A stretch of 64,000 nt of DNA from Lysobacterales bacterium (GTDB lineage: Bacteria; Pseudomonadota; Gammaproteobacteria; Xanthomonadales; Rhodanobacteraceae): contig JADJHN010000002.1 of the NCBI GenBank assembly GCA_016707485.1, positions 558,001 through 622,000 on the forward strand, written 5' to 3'. How positions within the stretch are numbered: the first letter of the stretch is position 1; every line of letters starts with the position of its first letter. The position numbers and the translations under genes are program-made. The notes beneath the pieces are model-generated. The model saw nothing but the letters and a program-made list of their open reading frames with translations. It was not told where the DNA came from and made no database searches. Positions 43,228 to 52,534 of the stretch are shown here, piece after piece.

Positions 43228-44124
43228 GTGCCCTCGATCCTGCTGCAATCCGACCTGCCCGGCCTCGACCTGATTCATCGTGGCAAGGTTCGCGATGTCT
43301 ACGCCCTGCCCGACAATGAACTGCTGATCGTCGCCACCGATCGGCTCAGTGCATTCGACGTCGTGCTGCCCGATCCGGTTCCCGGCAAGGGCGAGATGCT
43401 GACCCGGTTGTCGAATTTCTGGTTCGCCATGACCGCGCATCTGATGCCCAATCACCTCGTCGAGCGGCCAATTACCGAGGTGTTGCCGCCCGGCGTCGAT
43501 ATATCGCTGTATGCCCGGCGCAGCATCGTCAGCAAGCGCCTCAAGCCGGTCCCGTTCGAGGCAATTGCGCGCGGTTATCTGATTGGTTCGGGCTGGAAGG
43601 ACTATCAGGCGAGCGGCTCGTTGTGCGGCATCACCTTGCCGCGCGGCATGCGTCAGGCCGAGCAGTTGCCGGAACCGATCTTCACACCCTCGACCAAGGC
43701 GGCGGTTGGCGGGCATGACGAGAATGTGTCCTTTGCAAAGCTGGTCGACCAGGTCGGCCAGGAGCTGGCCACGCAGGTGCGCGATGCCACGCTGGCGATT
43801 TATTCGTTCGCCGCCGCCTACGCGGCCACGCGCGGCATCCTGATTGCCGATACCAAGCTCGAGTTCGGTACCGATGTCGACGGCAAGCTGTATGTGATGG
43901 ACGAAATGCTGACGCCGGATTCCTCGCGCTTCTGGCCGGCCGGGGAATATCGCGTGGGCATCAGTCCGCCAAGCTACGACAAGCAGTTCGTGCGCGATTA
44001 CCTGGAGACGCTGGACTGGAACAAGCAGGCACCCGGGCCTTCGATCCCTGCGCCAATCATCGAGGCTACGGCGGCAAAATATGCCGAGGCACTGGATCGA
44101 CTGGCTGGCATCCGCCTTGATTGA
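43228..44124 (+). CDS. purC: SAICAR synthase
   Basis: Phosphoribosylaminoimidazole-succinocarboxamide synthase, which condenses CAIR with aspartate using ATP in purine synthesis. The 298-residue form is the longer branch. Signatures: LIHRGKVRDVYALPD, VATDRLSAFDVVLPDPVPGKG, PFEAIARGYLIGSGWKDY and LIADTKLEFGTDVDGKLYVMDEMLTPDSSRFW. The start is GTG at 43228 and no strong Shine-Dalgarno is seen. Confidence 0.96.
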   Translation: MPSILLQSDLPGLDLIHRGKVRDVYALPDNELLIVATDRLSAFDVVLPDPVPGKGEMLTRLSNFWFAMTAHLMPNHLVERPITEVLPPGVDISLYARRSIVSKRLKPVPFEAIARGYLIGSGWKDYQASGSLCGITLPRGMRQAEQLPEPIFTPSTKAAVGGHDENVSFAKLVDQVGQELATQVRDATLAIYSFAAAYAATRGILIADTKLEFGTDVDGKLYVMDEMLTPDSSRFWPAGEYRVGISPPSYDKQFVRDYLETLDWNKQAPGPSIPAPIIEATAAKYAEALDRLAGIRLD

Positions 44125-44181
44125 GCGGCTACATTGCGCGTGTGCTGGTTTGCCCTTGCCAGGTGGAGCGGAGCGGGCCTG

Positions 44182-44646
44182 ATGCGAACACTTGACGACT
44201 GGTTTGCCGGTTACAGCCAGGATCATCGCAATCCCCGCAACCAGGTCATCCACTGGATCTGCGTGCCGGCCATCCTGTGGGCGGTGATGGCGGCACTGTG
44301 GGCCATCCCGGTACCCGCATCGATTGGCCGACCCGGTTTCTGGTGCGGCATGGCGATGATCGGCGCGTTCGCGTTCTACTGGCGTCGCAGCAAACCCATT
44401 GGCCTGGCCATGCTCGTCGTCTTCGTCGCATTCGGCCTGTTCACCGAATGGCTGCTGCACGGCATCGGGGCGGAACGACTGCTGTGGACGGCCGCAGGTG
44501 TATTCGTCATCGCCTGGATCGGTCAGTTCATCGGCCACCTGATCGAAGGGGCGAGGCCGTCGTTCCTCACCGATCTGGCCTATCTGCTGATCGGTCCGGC
44601 CTGGCTGGCCGACAAGCTCATGCGGCGTTTGCAGATCCATCGTTGA
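44182..44646 (+). CDS. DUF962 (Mpo1-like) membrane protein
   Basis: Small integral membrane protein of 154 residues with about four hydrophobic segments. Family residues are visible: HRNPRNQVIHWICVP near the N-terminus and QFIGHLIEGARPSFL near residue 120. In yeast Mpo1, a member, such histidines bind iron for alpha-oxidation of 2-hydroxy fatty acids. Whether the bacterial protein does the same is not shown here. GGAGCGGAG precedes ATG 44182. Confidence 0.85.
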   Translation: MRTLDDWFAGYSQDHRNPRNQVIHWICVPAILWAVMAALWAIPVPASIGRPGFWCGMAMIGAFAFYWRRSKPIGLAMLVVFVAFGLFTEWLLHGIGAERLLWTAAGVFVIAWIGQFIGHLIEGARPSFLTDLAYLLIGPAWLADKLMRRLQIHR

Positions 44647-44690
44647 TGCCGGCAGTGTGCCGGCGTTGACGCAACAAAGGGAGAAACGGC

Positions 44691-45389
44691 GTGCTCAAGC
44701 ATCACCATGAAATCCATCGCACGGATCGGATCGGCTGGTTGCGTGCCGCCGTACTCGGTGCCAACGACGGCATCGTTTCAACCGCAAGTTTGATAGTCGG
44801 CATCGCCGCCGCCAACATGGATCAGGCGGGCATTGTCCTTGCCGGCATTGCCGGACTGGTTGGCGGGGCCATGTCGATGGGTGCCGGCGAATACATCTCG
44901 GTGAGTTCGCAGGCCGACACCGAGGCCGCCGATCTGGCCGTCGAACGCGACGAGCTGGATCGTCATCCCCAGCATGAGTTGAAGGAGCTGGCAGGAATCT
45001 ATGTCAAGCGCGGACTTGACGCTGAACTGGCACAGCGGGTCGCCGAGCAACTGACTGCCCACGACGCGCTTGGTGCCCATGCCCGCGACGAACTCGGCAT
45101 CACCCACGAGTTGCGCGCGCGACCCCTGCTCGCGGCCCTCGCCTCGGCGGCGGCGTTTTCGGTCGGTGCCGCGTTGCCCTTGCTCAGCGCCGTGCTGGCT
45201 CCCGCCAGCGGGCGCGTAGCGACAATCATGCTGTCTTCGCTGGTTTTTCTCGCCGCCCTCGGTGCGGTCGCGGCACGCACCGGTGGCGCGCCGATGTTGC
45301 GCGGTGCCTGGCGGGTCGTCTTCTGGAGCGCACTGGCCATGGCGGTGACCGCCGTGGTCGGCTACTGGTTTGGTGGCAGCACGGTTTGA
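44691..45389 (+). CDS. VIT/CCC1-family metal transporter
   Basis: Inner-membrane protein of 232 residues related to the vacuolar iron transporter. N-terminal helices carry WLRAAVLGANDGIVSTASLIVGIAAA and GAMSMGAGEYISVSSQADTEAADL, the metal-handling motifs of the family. A cytoplasmic loop rich in acidic residues (about 85-140) and three further helices complete it. It likely exports iron or manganese. The start is GTG at 44691 with AGGGAGA upstream. It is convergent with the RND gene. Confidence 0.92.
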   Translation: MLKHHHEIHRTDRIGWLRAAVLGANDGIVSTASLIVGIAAANMDQAGIVLAGIAGLVGGAMSMGAGEYISVSSQADTEAADLAVERDELDRHPQHELKELAGIYVKRGLDAELAQRVAEQLTAHDALGAHARDELGITHELRARPLLAALASAAAFSVGAALPLLSAVLAPASGRVATIMLSSLVFLAALGAVAARTGGAPMLRGAWRVVFWSALAMAVTAVVGYWFGGSTV

Positions 45390-45392
45390 TCA

Positions 45393-45432
45393 CCCGAATG
45401 CGACATTGGGCAACCCGCAGTCGCGATTCGGG
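45393..45432. terminator. Bulged hairpin between convergent genes
   Basis: CCCGAATGCGAC (45393-45404) pairs with GTCGCGATTCGGG (45420-45432), 12 bp with one bulged base, between the stops of the VIT and RND genes. There is no U-tract, so termination activity is uncertain. Confidence 0.45.
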
Positions 45433-45452
45433 ATCTGAAGGCTGCGCCCAGC

Positions 45453-47960
45453 TCAGGCTTGCGTGGTCTTTTCCATGGGTCGCAGCAACCAGCGGCAGAG
45501 GGCCGGCAGGAAGACGATGGCTGCGATCATGTTGACCACGAACATGAAGGTCAGCATGACGCCCATGTCGGCCTGGAACTTCAGATCCGAGAATACCCAG
45601 GTGCCGACGCCGACCGCCAACGTCAACGCGGTATAGAAAATGGCGATGCCGGTGGTTTTCAGCGAGGCGAAATATGCCTCGGTCAGCGGCCGGCCGGCGA
45701 GCAGGGCCTCACGCATTCGGGCAAAGATGTAGATGCCGTAGTCGACGCCGATGCCGACGCCCAGGGCGACCACGGTCAGCGTGTTGATCTTCATGCCGAT
45801 ATCGAGATAGACCATCAGCGCATGACCGAGCTCGGTGACCAGCACCAGCGGCAAGGTGATGCACAGTGCGGCCAGCGGGCTGCGGAAACTGATCAGGCAC
45901 ATCAGAAACACGGCGGCATAAAGCATGTAGAGAATCTGCCGCTTGACCGCACGTACTTCGTCATTGATCGCGGCCATGACGCCGACATTGCCGGTGGCCA
46001 GGCGCAGGTTGACCTGATTGAGATCGGCTTCTGCAACTTCGCCCCCGGCCGCTTGCTCGGCCAGTTTTTCGCGCAGGTTGACGGTGCCACCGGCCCAGGC
46101 CTGGTTGTCCTGGCGGAACTGCTTGACCGAGTTGATGACCCGATCGATCGTCGTGGCGCGATGGTCGGTCAGGAAGGCCATGATCGGCATGGCACTGCAA
46201 TCGGCATTGAGCAGGCCGGTATCGGTCTCGAAACCCTGGGTAGCCAGGCGGAGCGTATCGGCATCGCGCGGCAGCACACGCCAGCGCACATTGCCTTCGT
46301 TCCAGCCCGCATTGACGATCTTGGCCGCCATCGGCAGGGTCATCACCTGCGCCACGCCTTCAACGTTGCGCAGGTGCCAGGCAAAACGGTCGACCAGCTC
46401 CATGACCGGGTAGCTGTTGGTGCAGGCCGAAGGCGGTCCTTCGGCAATGACGTTGAGAATGTCGACGCCGAGGGCGAACTTGTCGCTGATCAGCACGGCA
46501 TCCTTGTTGTAGCGCGCTTCCGGGCGCAATTCGGCAACACCCTTCTGCGCATCGCCAATCATCACCTGCTCGCCAAAGCGCTCGGCGGTGAACCAGATGA
46601 GCACGCCCAGGACGAGGATGATCGCGGCCGGCACGGGCTTGCTGAACTTGGCCAGCACGGTCCAGATCTTGTCGAACTGGGTCAACTGGCGCAAGCGATA
46701 GGCGCGCTTGCGTGGCAGGTTGCGCAGGCGCGTGTAGGACAACAGCACCGGTAGCAGGACCAGGTCGGTGAGGATGGTCAGGGCCACGCCGATGGTTGCA
46801 GTAATGGCCAGCTCGAAGATGATGCGGATCGGGATCATCAGGATCGCGGCGAAGCCGATGCAGCCGGCAATGAGGGCGACCGAACCGGGTACGAGCAGGG
46901 CACGGAAAGCATCGCGTGCGGCGGTTTCCGGATCGAGGCCGGCACGCTTGCTCAACTCCTCGGGGGTGCCTTCCTCGAGGCCACCAAAGAAGATTTCGCC
47001 GCGGTAGCGGTTGATCATCTGTTCGCCATGACTGACCGCGATGGCGAATATGAGGAACGGCGTCAGCATGTTCATCGGATCGATGCCGAAGCCGAGCAGA
47101 CGCAGCGCGCCGAGCATCCAGACCACGGAGACCAGGGCGCAGAACACGGTCAGCGATGCCAGCTTGACCGAGGAAGAATAAATGAACAAAAGCAGCCAGG
47201 TGAATGCAATGGTCAGGCCGAAGAACCAGATCACCGATTGCGCACCGGCGGTGATGTCGCCGACCATCTTGGCAAAGCCGATGATCGCCACCGTGGTGTG
47301 CTCGTTCTCGTACTTGCCGCGGATGTCATCCAGCTGGGCAGCGATCTTGTTGTAATCGACCCTGACGCCTTTTTCGGGGTTCTCGGGAACGAGATCCACC
47401 CAGATCATCGCGCCGGAAAAATCCTTGGCGACCAGGCGGCCGACGATGCTGGCCTTTTCCATGTTGGCCTTGACCGTGGCGAACTGCTCGGGCGTGGCCT
47501 CGAAGCCTTCGACATTCGGCGTGAAGTCCTGCGGGATCACGTTGCCGCCGGCGAAGCCGTCCTCGACCACCTCGACGAAGCGCACATTCGGCGTGAAGAT
47601 CGAGCGCACGCGCGCCTCGTCGACACTGTCGATGCCCTTGGCGTCCTGGGTGATCTTCTCCATGGTCTGGAAAAACGGCAGGTTGAACATGTCGCCGTTC
47701 TTGTCCATCACCGCGATCAGGACGCGGTTGGCACCGCCGAACTCCTGTTCGTAGTCGAGGAAGGTCTGCATGTACTCGTGCTGCAGCGGAATCTGTTTCT
47801 TGAAGCCGGCATCAACGCGCAGTTGCGCGGCGAAATACGTGAAGATGACGGTGATGATCGCAAACAGGATCAACACAATGGGGCGATTGCCGAAGACCAG
47901 TTTCTCGGCAGTCCGATGAAAGGCGTTTGGCGTCTTGTTGCTGGAACTCGCTGCGCTCAT
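45453..47960 (-). CDS. RND-superfamily (MMPL/HpnN-like) exporter
   Basis: Inner-membrane transporter of 835 residues with twelve predicted helices in two halves, each with a large periplasmic loop (about 50-230 and 480-660). It lacks the size and porter layout of drug-type RND pumps and fits the MMPL/HpnN branch that moves lipids or other hydrophobic molecules. GVGIDYGIYIF late in the second half is typical of the family. ATG 47960 is 8 bp after the YCF48-like stop codon, with GGGGA upstream. It is the last gene of a five-gene operon. Confidence 0.88.
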   Translation of the reverse strand: MSAASSSNKTPNAFHRTAEKLVFGNRPIVLILFAIITVIFTYFAAQLRVDAGFKKQIPLQHEYMQTFLDYEQEFGGANRVLIAVMDKNGDMFNLPFFQTMEKITQDAKGIDSVDEARVRSIFTPNVRFVEVVEDGFAGGNVIPQDFTPNVEGFEATPEQFATVKANMEKASIVGRLVAKDFSGAMIWVDLVPENPEKGVRVDYNKIAAQLDDIRGKYENEHTTVAIIGFAKMVGDITAGAQSVIWFFGLTIAFTWLLLFIYSSSVKLASLTVFCALVSVVWMLGALRLLGFGIDPMNMLTPFLIFAIAVSHGEQMINRYRGEIFFGGLEEGTPEELSKRAGLDPETAARDAFRALLVPGSVALIAGCIGFAAILMIPIRIIFELAITATIGVALTILTDLVLLPVLLSYTRLRNLPRKRAYRLRQLTQFDKIWTVLAKFSKPVPAAIILVLGVLIWFTAERFGEQVMIGDAQKGVAELRPEARYNKDAVLISDKFALGVDILNVIAEGPPSACTNSYPVMELVDRFAWHLRNVEGVAQVMTLPMAAKIVNAGWNEGNVRWRVLPRDADTLRLATQGFETDTGLLNADCSAMPIMAFLTDHRATTIDRVINSVKQFRQDNQAWAGGTVNLREKLAEQAAGGEVAEADLNQVNLRLATGNVGVMAAINDEVRAVKRQILYMLYAAVFLMCLISFRSPLAALCITLPLVLVTELGHALMVYLDIGMKINTLTVVALGVGIGVDYGIYIFARMREALLAGRPLTEAYFASLKTTGIAIFYTALTLAVGVGTWVFSDLKFQADMGVMLTFMFVVNMIAAIVFLPALCRWLLRPMEKTTQA

Positions 47961-47970
47961 TGCGTCCCCG

Positions 47971-49116
47971 TCACTTGGGCTGGAAGCGGCTGAGGCCGTT
48001 TTCACCAGCGATCAGCAATTCACCGTCGGCACCCGCCGGCAACACCTTGGCGATGGTTCCCGCAGCCGTTTGCGTCGACAGAACCAGGGGCTCGGAATCA
48101 CGCGCCCGATGCAGGACGATGCCATTCGCGCCGCCAATGACCACGCCGCCATTGGCCAATGCGCTGCCACCCATCAAGCTCAGTTCGCTGCCGGTCGGGA
48201 CCTCGGTCCAGTTTTCGCCGAGATCGGTCGATTCGAAAACATGTCCGCGCAGGCCAAAGGCGAGCACATGCTCACCCTCATAGCCGACGATGCCGAACAT
48301 CGAGCCGTCATACGGCAGTTGCGAACGGGTCCAGCTTTGGCCGCCATCGCGCGAACGGAAGATGGCACCACGCTCGCCGACAATCACGAAGCCGCCGCTG
48401 GCCGTGCGCGCGATGGCGTTCAAGTGGGCATCGGTTTCCATGCCGATGGCCAGTTCATCCGCGCTGAACACCGAGCTTTCCAGATCGTTTTCGGAGTGCG
48501 CCGCTTGCTCGGATCGGGCCTTTGCGGCATCCGCGGCAGCCTTGCCGTTGTCGCTCACGTTGATGCGCGATCCGTTCCAGGTCTTGCCGCCATCGCTGGT
48601 GCTCAGCAGCAGACTGTAGGCGCCGATGGCGAAGCCATGGTTGGCGTCGGTGAACAAGACATCGAGCAAGGGCGCGCCCTGGCGGATGTCGTCGGCGGCA
48701 ACTCCTGCGGCCGGCTGGCCGCGCGGATCGCGACGCTGGATCTCCCAGTGCTCGCCGGCATCGCCGCTGTGCAGGATGACGCCGTCGTGACCGACCGCCC
48801 AGACATGGCTGGCGATCGAGGTGACGGCGGTCAAGGTGCTGCGCAGCGGCACATTGGCCGACTGCCGCCACTCGCTGCCATCGGTCGAGATCAGCACGTG
48901 CCCACTTTCGCCCACGGCAATGTAGCGATCGCCACTCTGGGTGATGTCGAGCAGCAGGCTGCTCTTGGCCAGCGGCATGACTTCAGCCGGTCGATCGAGC
49001 GGGTCATCAGCAAGCACGCCGATACTTGCACCTTCGGTGTCTTGCGCGCTCGCCACGGCGGGGCAGAGAAGGATGGCGAGAAGCGCGACCGCGACGGCCG
49101 GGCGGGGACGTTGCAT
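47971..49116 (-). CDS. YCF48-like beta-propeller protein
   Basis: Exported protein of 381 residues with a signal peptide (about 1-24). The rest is a propeller of BNR/YCF48-type blades, seen as GHVLISTDGSEWRQ, GVILHSGDAGEHWE, LLLSTSDGGKTWNG, GAIFRSRDGGQSWTRS and GHVFESTDLGENWTEV. In plants YCF48 aids photosystem II assembly; in non-photosynthetic bacteria such proteins accompany RND/DUF1302/DUF1329 genes as here, presumably as a periplasmic assembly or docking part. Confidence 0.88.
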   Translation of the reverse strand: MQRPRPAVAVALLAILLCPAVASAQDTEGASIGVLADDPLDRPAEVMPLAKSSLLLDITQSGDRYIAVGESGHVLISTDGSEWRQSANVPLRSTLTAVTSIASHVWAVGHDGVILHSGDAGEHWEIQRRDPRGQPAAGVAADDIRQGAPLLDVLFTDANHGFAIGAYSLLLSTSDGGKTWNGSRINVSDNGKAAADAAKARSEQAAHSENDLESSVFSADELAIGMETDAHLNAIARTASGGFVIVGERGAIFRSRDGGQSWTRSQLPYDGSMFGIVGYEGEHVLAFGLRGHVFESTDLGENWTEVPTGSELSLMGGSALANGGVVIGGANGIVLHRARDSEPLVLSTQTAAGTIAKVLPAGADGELLIAGENGLSRFQPK

Positions 49117-49212
49117 GCTGTTTACCTGGGCTGCGCGGACGACGGCGGGCGTCGTCCGGCGTTCATGGAGTGCGCCGCTCCCGTTGCGGGGAACGGCGGC
49201 GGCTGCTCGGAA

Positions 49213-50598
49213 TTACTGGATCCCGCGCTGACGCAGCGATTGCGGCGAGAACATGTCCGGCGTGGTCTGGAACGAGAAGTCGTACATCTGTTCCTGGTTG
49301 TCGAGTCCGACCGCGATGTAGCGGCCCGATTTCAGATCGTGGTGATTCTCGAGCGTGGACCAGAACACCGGCACTTCGTAGTAGTTGACGCTGGGGGCAT
49401 CGGAATAGCGCCACAGGTTGCCGGCACTGTCGTAGTGGTCGGTGGTCAGGATCTGCCAGCTGTCCTCGTCGAGGTAGAACGTGCGCCGTGGATTGATGTG
49501 CCGCTGCCCGGCTTTGACCGTGGCCTCGACCACATACACGCGGTGCAACTCATAGCGCAGGTAATCGGGGTCGATGTAACCCGGCTTGATCATGTCCTCG
49601 ACCTTGCTCTTGTCGCTGTGCGCCTTGTACGAGTTGTACGGCACGTACATCTCGCGCTTGCCGACCAGTTTCCAGTCGAAGCGGGCCAGCGAGCCGTTGA
49701 ACATGTCGGTCATGTCGGTCGTGCGCAGATTGTCCGCGGCGGTTCCGGGGTTGTCGTAGACAATGTTCGGCGCGCGACGCACGCGGCGTTGTCCGGGGTT
49801 GTAGACCCAGGCCTGGCGCGGTCCGATTTCCGAATTGAGCGTTTCGTGGACCAGCAGGACCTGGCCGGCCAGACGTGGCGGCGAGACGACTTCCTGGTAG
49901 AAGTAGATGAGGATGTTGTTGATCTCGGCGAGGGTGGCGCCCTGTCGATAGTACAGGCCGAGCAATTCTTCCTTGATGCGCACCATCACGTACTTGCCGC
50001 TGGCGGTCACCGGTGCCTGGTCGGCCCAGCGCCGAGCGGAAACACCCTTGTACTTCAGCTTGTGGTTCCACATCGCTTCCATGCCGGCCAGTTTCGGATC
50101 CTTGTCGAGGATCGGAAACGGAATGCCTTCGGCGACATTGGTCACGCCATCGCCATCGCCGACCAGTTCCCCGGTCAAGGCGTTCTTCATGGTCATCTCA
50201 TAGGTGCGGGCCGGGTTGGAAGCCGAGCGCCGGGTTGGATAGACAATCATGCGCCAATCGGGATATTTCTCGAACATCGCGCGTTGGCCGGCGGAGATCT
50301 TGTCGCCGTAGTCCTTGTAGTTCTTCGCGGTGATCGTGAACACCGGCTTGTCAGCGGCGAACGGATCCGGATGGTGCATGCCGACCTTGTAGCTGGCCGG
50401 TGGCTGGGTGATGCCCCCGGTCCATGCCGGGATGCTGCCATCGGCATTGCCCGCACGCTCCGCTCCGAGTGGAGTCAGGGAGGTTCCGGTGAGGCCAAGG
50501 TTCTTTGCCTGATCGGCGCCGACTTTGGCCATCGCCGCATTTGCCAGCATGGCAGCGGCGATGAGTGTGGCCAGGCCTGCTTTCTTCATCAATGTCAT
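49213..50598 (-). CDS. DUF1329 periplasmic/outer-membrane protein
   Basis: Exported protein of 461 residues with a signal peptide ending in ANAAMA. It matches DUF1329 along its length (AERAGNADGSIPAWTGGIT...KPVFTITAKNYKDYGDKISAGQRAMFEKYPDWRMIVYPTRRSA), typical for this group. The family almost always travels with DUF1302 and often with an RND exporter and YCF48-like protein, and is thought to handle lipid-like cargo in the envelope. GGGGA precedes ATG 50598. It follows the DUF1302 gene by 11 bp. Confidence 0.92.
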   Translation of the reverse strand: MTLMKKAGLATLIAAAMLANAAMAKVGADQAKNLGLTGTSLTPLGAERAGNADGSIPAWTGGITQPPASYKVGMHHPDPFAADKPVFTITAKNYKDYGDKISAGQRAMFEKYPDWRMIVYPTRRSASNPARTYEMTMKNALTGELVGDGDGVTNVAEGIPFPILDKDPKLAGMEAMWNHKLKYKGVSARRWADQAPVTASGKYVMVRIKEELLGLYYRQGATLAEINNILIYFYQEVVSPPRLAGQVLLVHETLNSEIGPRQAWVYNPGQRRVRRAPNIVYDNPGTAADNLRTTDMTDMFNGSLARFDWKLVGKREMYVPYNSYKAHSDKSKVEDMIKPGYIDPDYLRYELHRVYVVEATVKAGQRHINPRRTFYLDEDSWQILTTDHYDSAGNLWRYSDAPSVNYYEVPVFWSTLENHHDLKSGRYIAVGLDNQEQMYDFSFQTTPDMFSPQSLRQRGIQ

Positions 50599-50609
50599 GG
50601 ATCGTCCCC

Positions 50610-52511
50610 TCAGAAAGAGTAGCGGGCGGCGACTTGCACGAAGTCGCGGTCGTGAATCAGGTTGAACGAACCACCACCGAAGAAATTGGTGTAGGACAAG
50701 TCAAATACCCACTTGCTCAGATAGTTCGCCTCGGCACCGACGGTGACCGACTTGCGATCCTCGACGAAACTGCCTCCGGGTCCTGGCGTGGTGCCGTTGA
50801 CGTCGTGGTTGAAGGCAATGCGCGGTGCCAGCGAAAACGGCGTGCCCCAGACGTTCTCGTAGGTTGCCCGGGCAGCAACGCGATAACCCCAGGAGAAGCG
50901 CGTCGGGAAACCACCCACCTGGGTGATCGGGTTGCGACCGCCACCATTGGTGACGTCAGCGCCACCGCCGGTGTCGGTGCCGTCGCCATTGAAGCGCAGG
51001 TTGTCCGGCAGATCGACATTGTTGAAACCCACTTCGCCAACCAGGGCAATCTGATCGGCGGCGAACCAGTTGCCCGGGCCGAACACCTTGGTTGCCGTGA
51101 ACTGCAACTGCGAGGTCTTGTGGCGCTCGTAACCCCTGATTTCCTGGCCCGGCCCATACTGGCCCAGCTGGCTGTAGAAGCGCAGGTAAGGCTGCGGAAT
51201 GAGCACATTCAGCGGCGACAGGCCGGCAAACAGCAGTTCCACGTCATCGACCTGGTAGGGCTGGTTTGGCCGGTAGCTCAATTCACCTTGCAGGGCGATG
51301 CCACTTGCCTCGAGCTGGGTGTTGAAGCTCAAGCCAAACAGGTGGATGTCTTCCGGATACTCGGTGAAGAACGAACCGGTGTTCGGCGCCTGCCCGGTCA
51401 CCGAGATGCCGCTGATCAGCGGCACGCGGCTGTGGTAGTTCATGGCGAAGAAACCGAACTCGGTGTTGTTGAGGTTTTCGGCCAGGTAGCGCAGGGCGAA
51501 ACCGTACTGGCCGGAATCGCTGGCCAGGCGGGTCTTGCTGCGCGGGAAGGCGGCACTGCAGCCGCCGGCAACCAGCGCTGCCGGCAAACCGGTGTCACTG
51601 GCCGCGTAATTGCCTTGCTGGCAGACCTCGGGATACAGGTCCGGGTTGATCACCGGCTGCGGCACCGTACCGAAGTTGAGCATCACGTAACGGCCACCGA
51701 TGACGGCGAAGTCATTGGTCGAGAAGTAGGTGCCGACCGGATCGGGATCGGTGGTCTGGAAATCGAGCAGGTAGAACGCTTCGCCGGAGAAATTGTCGGT
51801 GAAATTGTAGGAACCCCAGAGCATGTTGACCGGCAGGAAAGCCTGCTTGAGTTCGGATCCGGCCACGCGCAGCTTGGAGACATCGACCGGGTTGATCGAG
51901 TTGATGCCGCCCTGGATGAAGGTGCTTTCACCCCAGCTGACCACTTGCCGGCCAAAACGCACCGTGGCTTGGCGATCGGCAATGAGGAAGTTGTGGAAGA
52001 CGAATGCATCGAGGATGCGCGACTGGGTGCCGACGCGTGTCTTTGCCGCATGCGAAAGGTTGTCGCGATCGTTGTTCTCGAAATCGTAGAAGCCGGTGGC
52101 GCGGATGAAGCCGCCCCAGTTCTCGCCATAACGCATGTTGATCTCGACGGTGGCGTTGACCGCATTGGAAATCGGCGACCACTTGTCGTAGGCGAGATCG
52201 CCATCGTCACCATTCACCGAGTAGCGGCCGCGTGCGTCACGCTGCTCCTGGGTACCGAGGCCGAGCGCGCTGACCAGCGGATTGAACTGCGCCTTGCCGA
52301 TCAGGTCGTCGGCGGCATCCTGCGTGCGCCAGCCGATGCCGTAGCCGATGGTGGTGTTGATGGTGGCATTGAAACCGTCCGGACTGCCGAATTCGAAGGC
52401 CTCGGCCTGACCGGCGACGCCGGCCAGTGCCACTGCCAGCGACAGTGAAAGGATGGACAGAGCCGGTCGACGCATGCGCGAACCGGTCTGGATTGTTTTG
52501 CAAGTCTTCAT
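50610..52511 (-). CDS. DUF1302 outer-membrane protein
   Basis: Predicted outer-membrane beta-barrel of 633 residues. The N-terminus contains a signal peptide (cleavage near AEA-FEF). DUF1302 hallmarks follow: GIGWRTQDAADDLIG, WGGFIRATGFYDFENNDRDNL, VRFGRQVVSWGESTFIQGGINSINPVD. The protein ends in phenylalanine after an aromatic strand (FVQVAARYSF), the usual barrel-assembly signal. GGAG is six bases before the ATG. It probably forms the outer-membrane part of the lipid/hydrophobic transport system. Confidence 0.92.
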   Translation of the reverse strand: MKTCKTIQTGSRMRRPALSILSLSLAVALAGVAGQAEAFEFGSPDGFNATINTTIGYGIGWRTQDAADDLIGKAQFNPLVSALGLGTQEQRDARGRYSVNGDDGDLAYDKWSPISNAVNATVEINMRYGENWGGFIRATGFYDFENNDRDNLSHAAKTRVGTQSRILDAFVFHNFLIADRQATVRFGRQVVSWGESTFIQGGINSINPVDVSKLRVAGSELKQAFLPVNMLWGSYNFTDNFSGEAFYLLDFQTTDPDPVGTYFSTNDFAVIGGRYVMLNFGTVPQPVINPDLYPEVCQQGNYAASDTGLPAALVAGGCSAAFPRSKTRLASDSGQYGFALRYLAENLNNTEFGFFAMNYHSRVPLISGISVTGQAPNTGSFFTEYPEDIHLFGLSFNTQLEASGIALQGELSYRPNQPYQVDDVELLFAGLSPLNVLIPQPYLRFYSQLGQYGPGQEIRGYERHKTSQLQFTATKVFGPGNWFAADQIALVGEVGFNNVDLPDNLRFNGDGTDTGGGADVTNGGGRNPITQVGGFPTRFSWGYRVAARATYENVWGTPFSLAPRIAFNHDVNGTTPGPGGSFVEDRKSVTVGAEANYLSKWVFDLSYTNFFGGGSFNLIHDRDFVQVAARYSF

Positions 52512-52534
52512 TTTGGACTCCAGTACCAGGTCGG

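Noticed and set aside
42949..44640. Upstream extension of djlA to about 829 codons
   Set aside because: The added part is antisense to purC and the DUF962 gene and has no conserved domain; DjlA proper begins at 42948 with its membrane segment.
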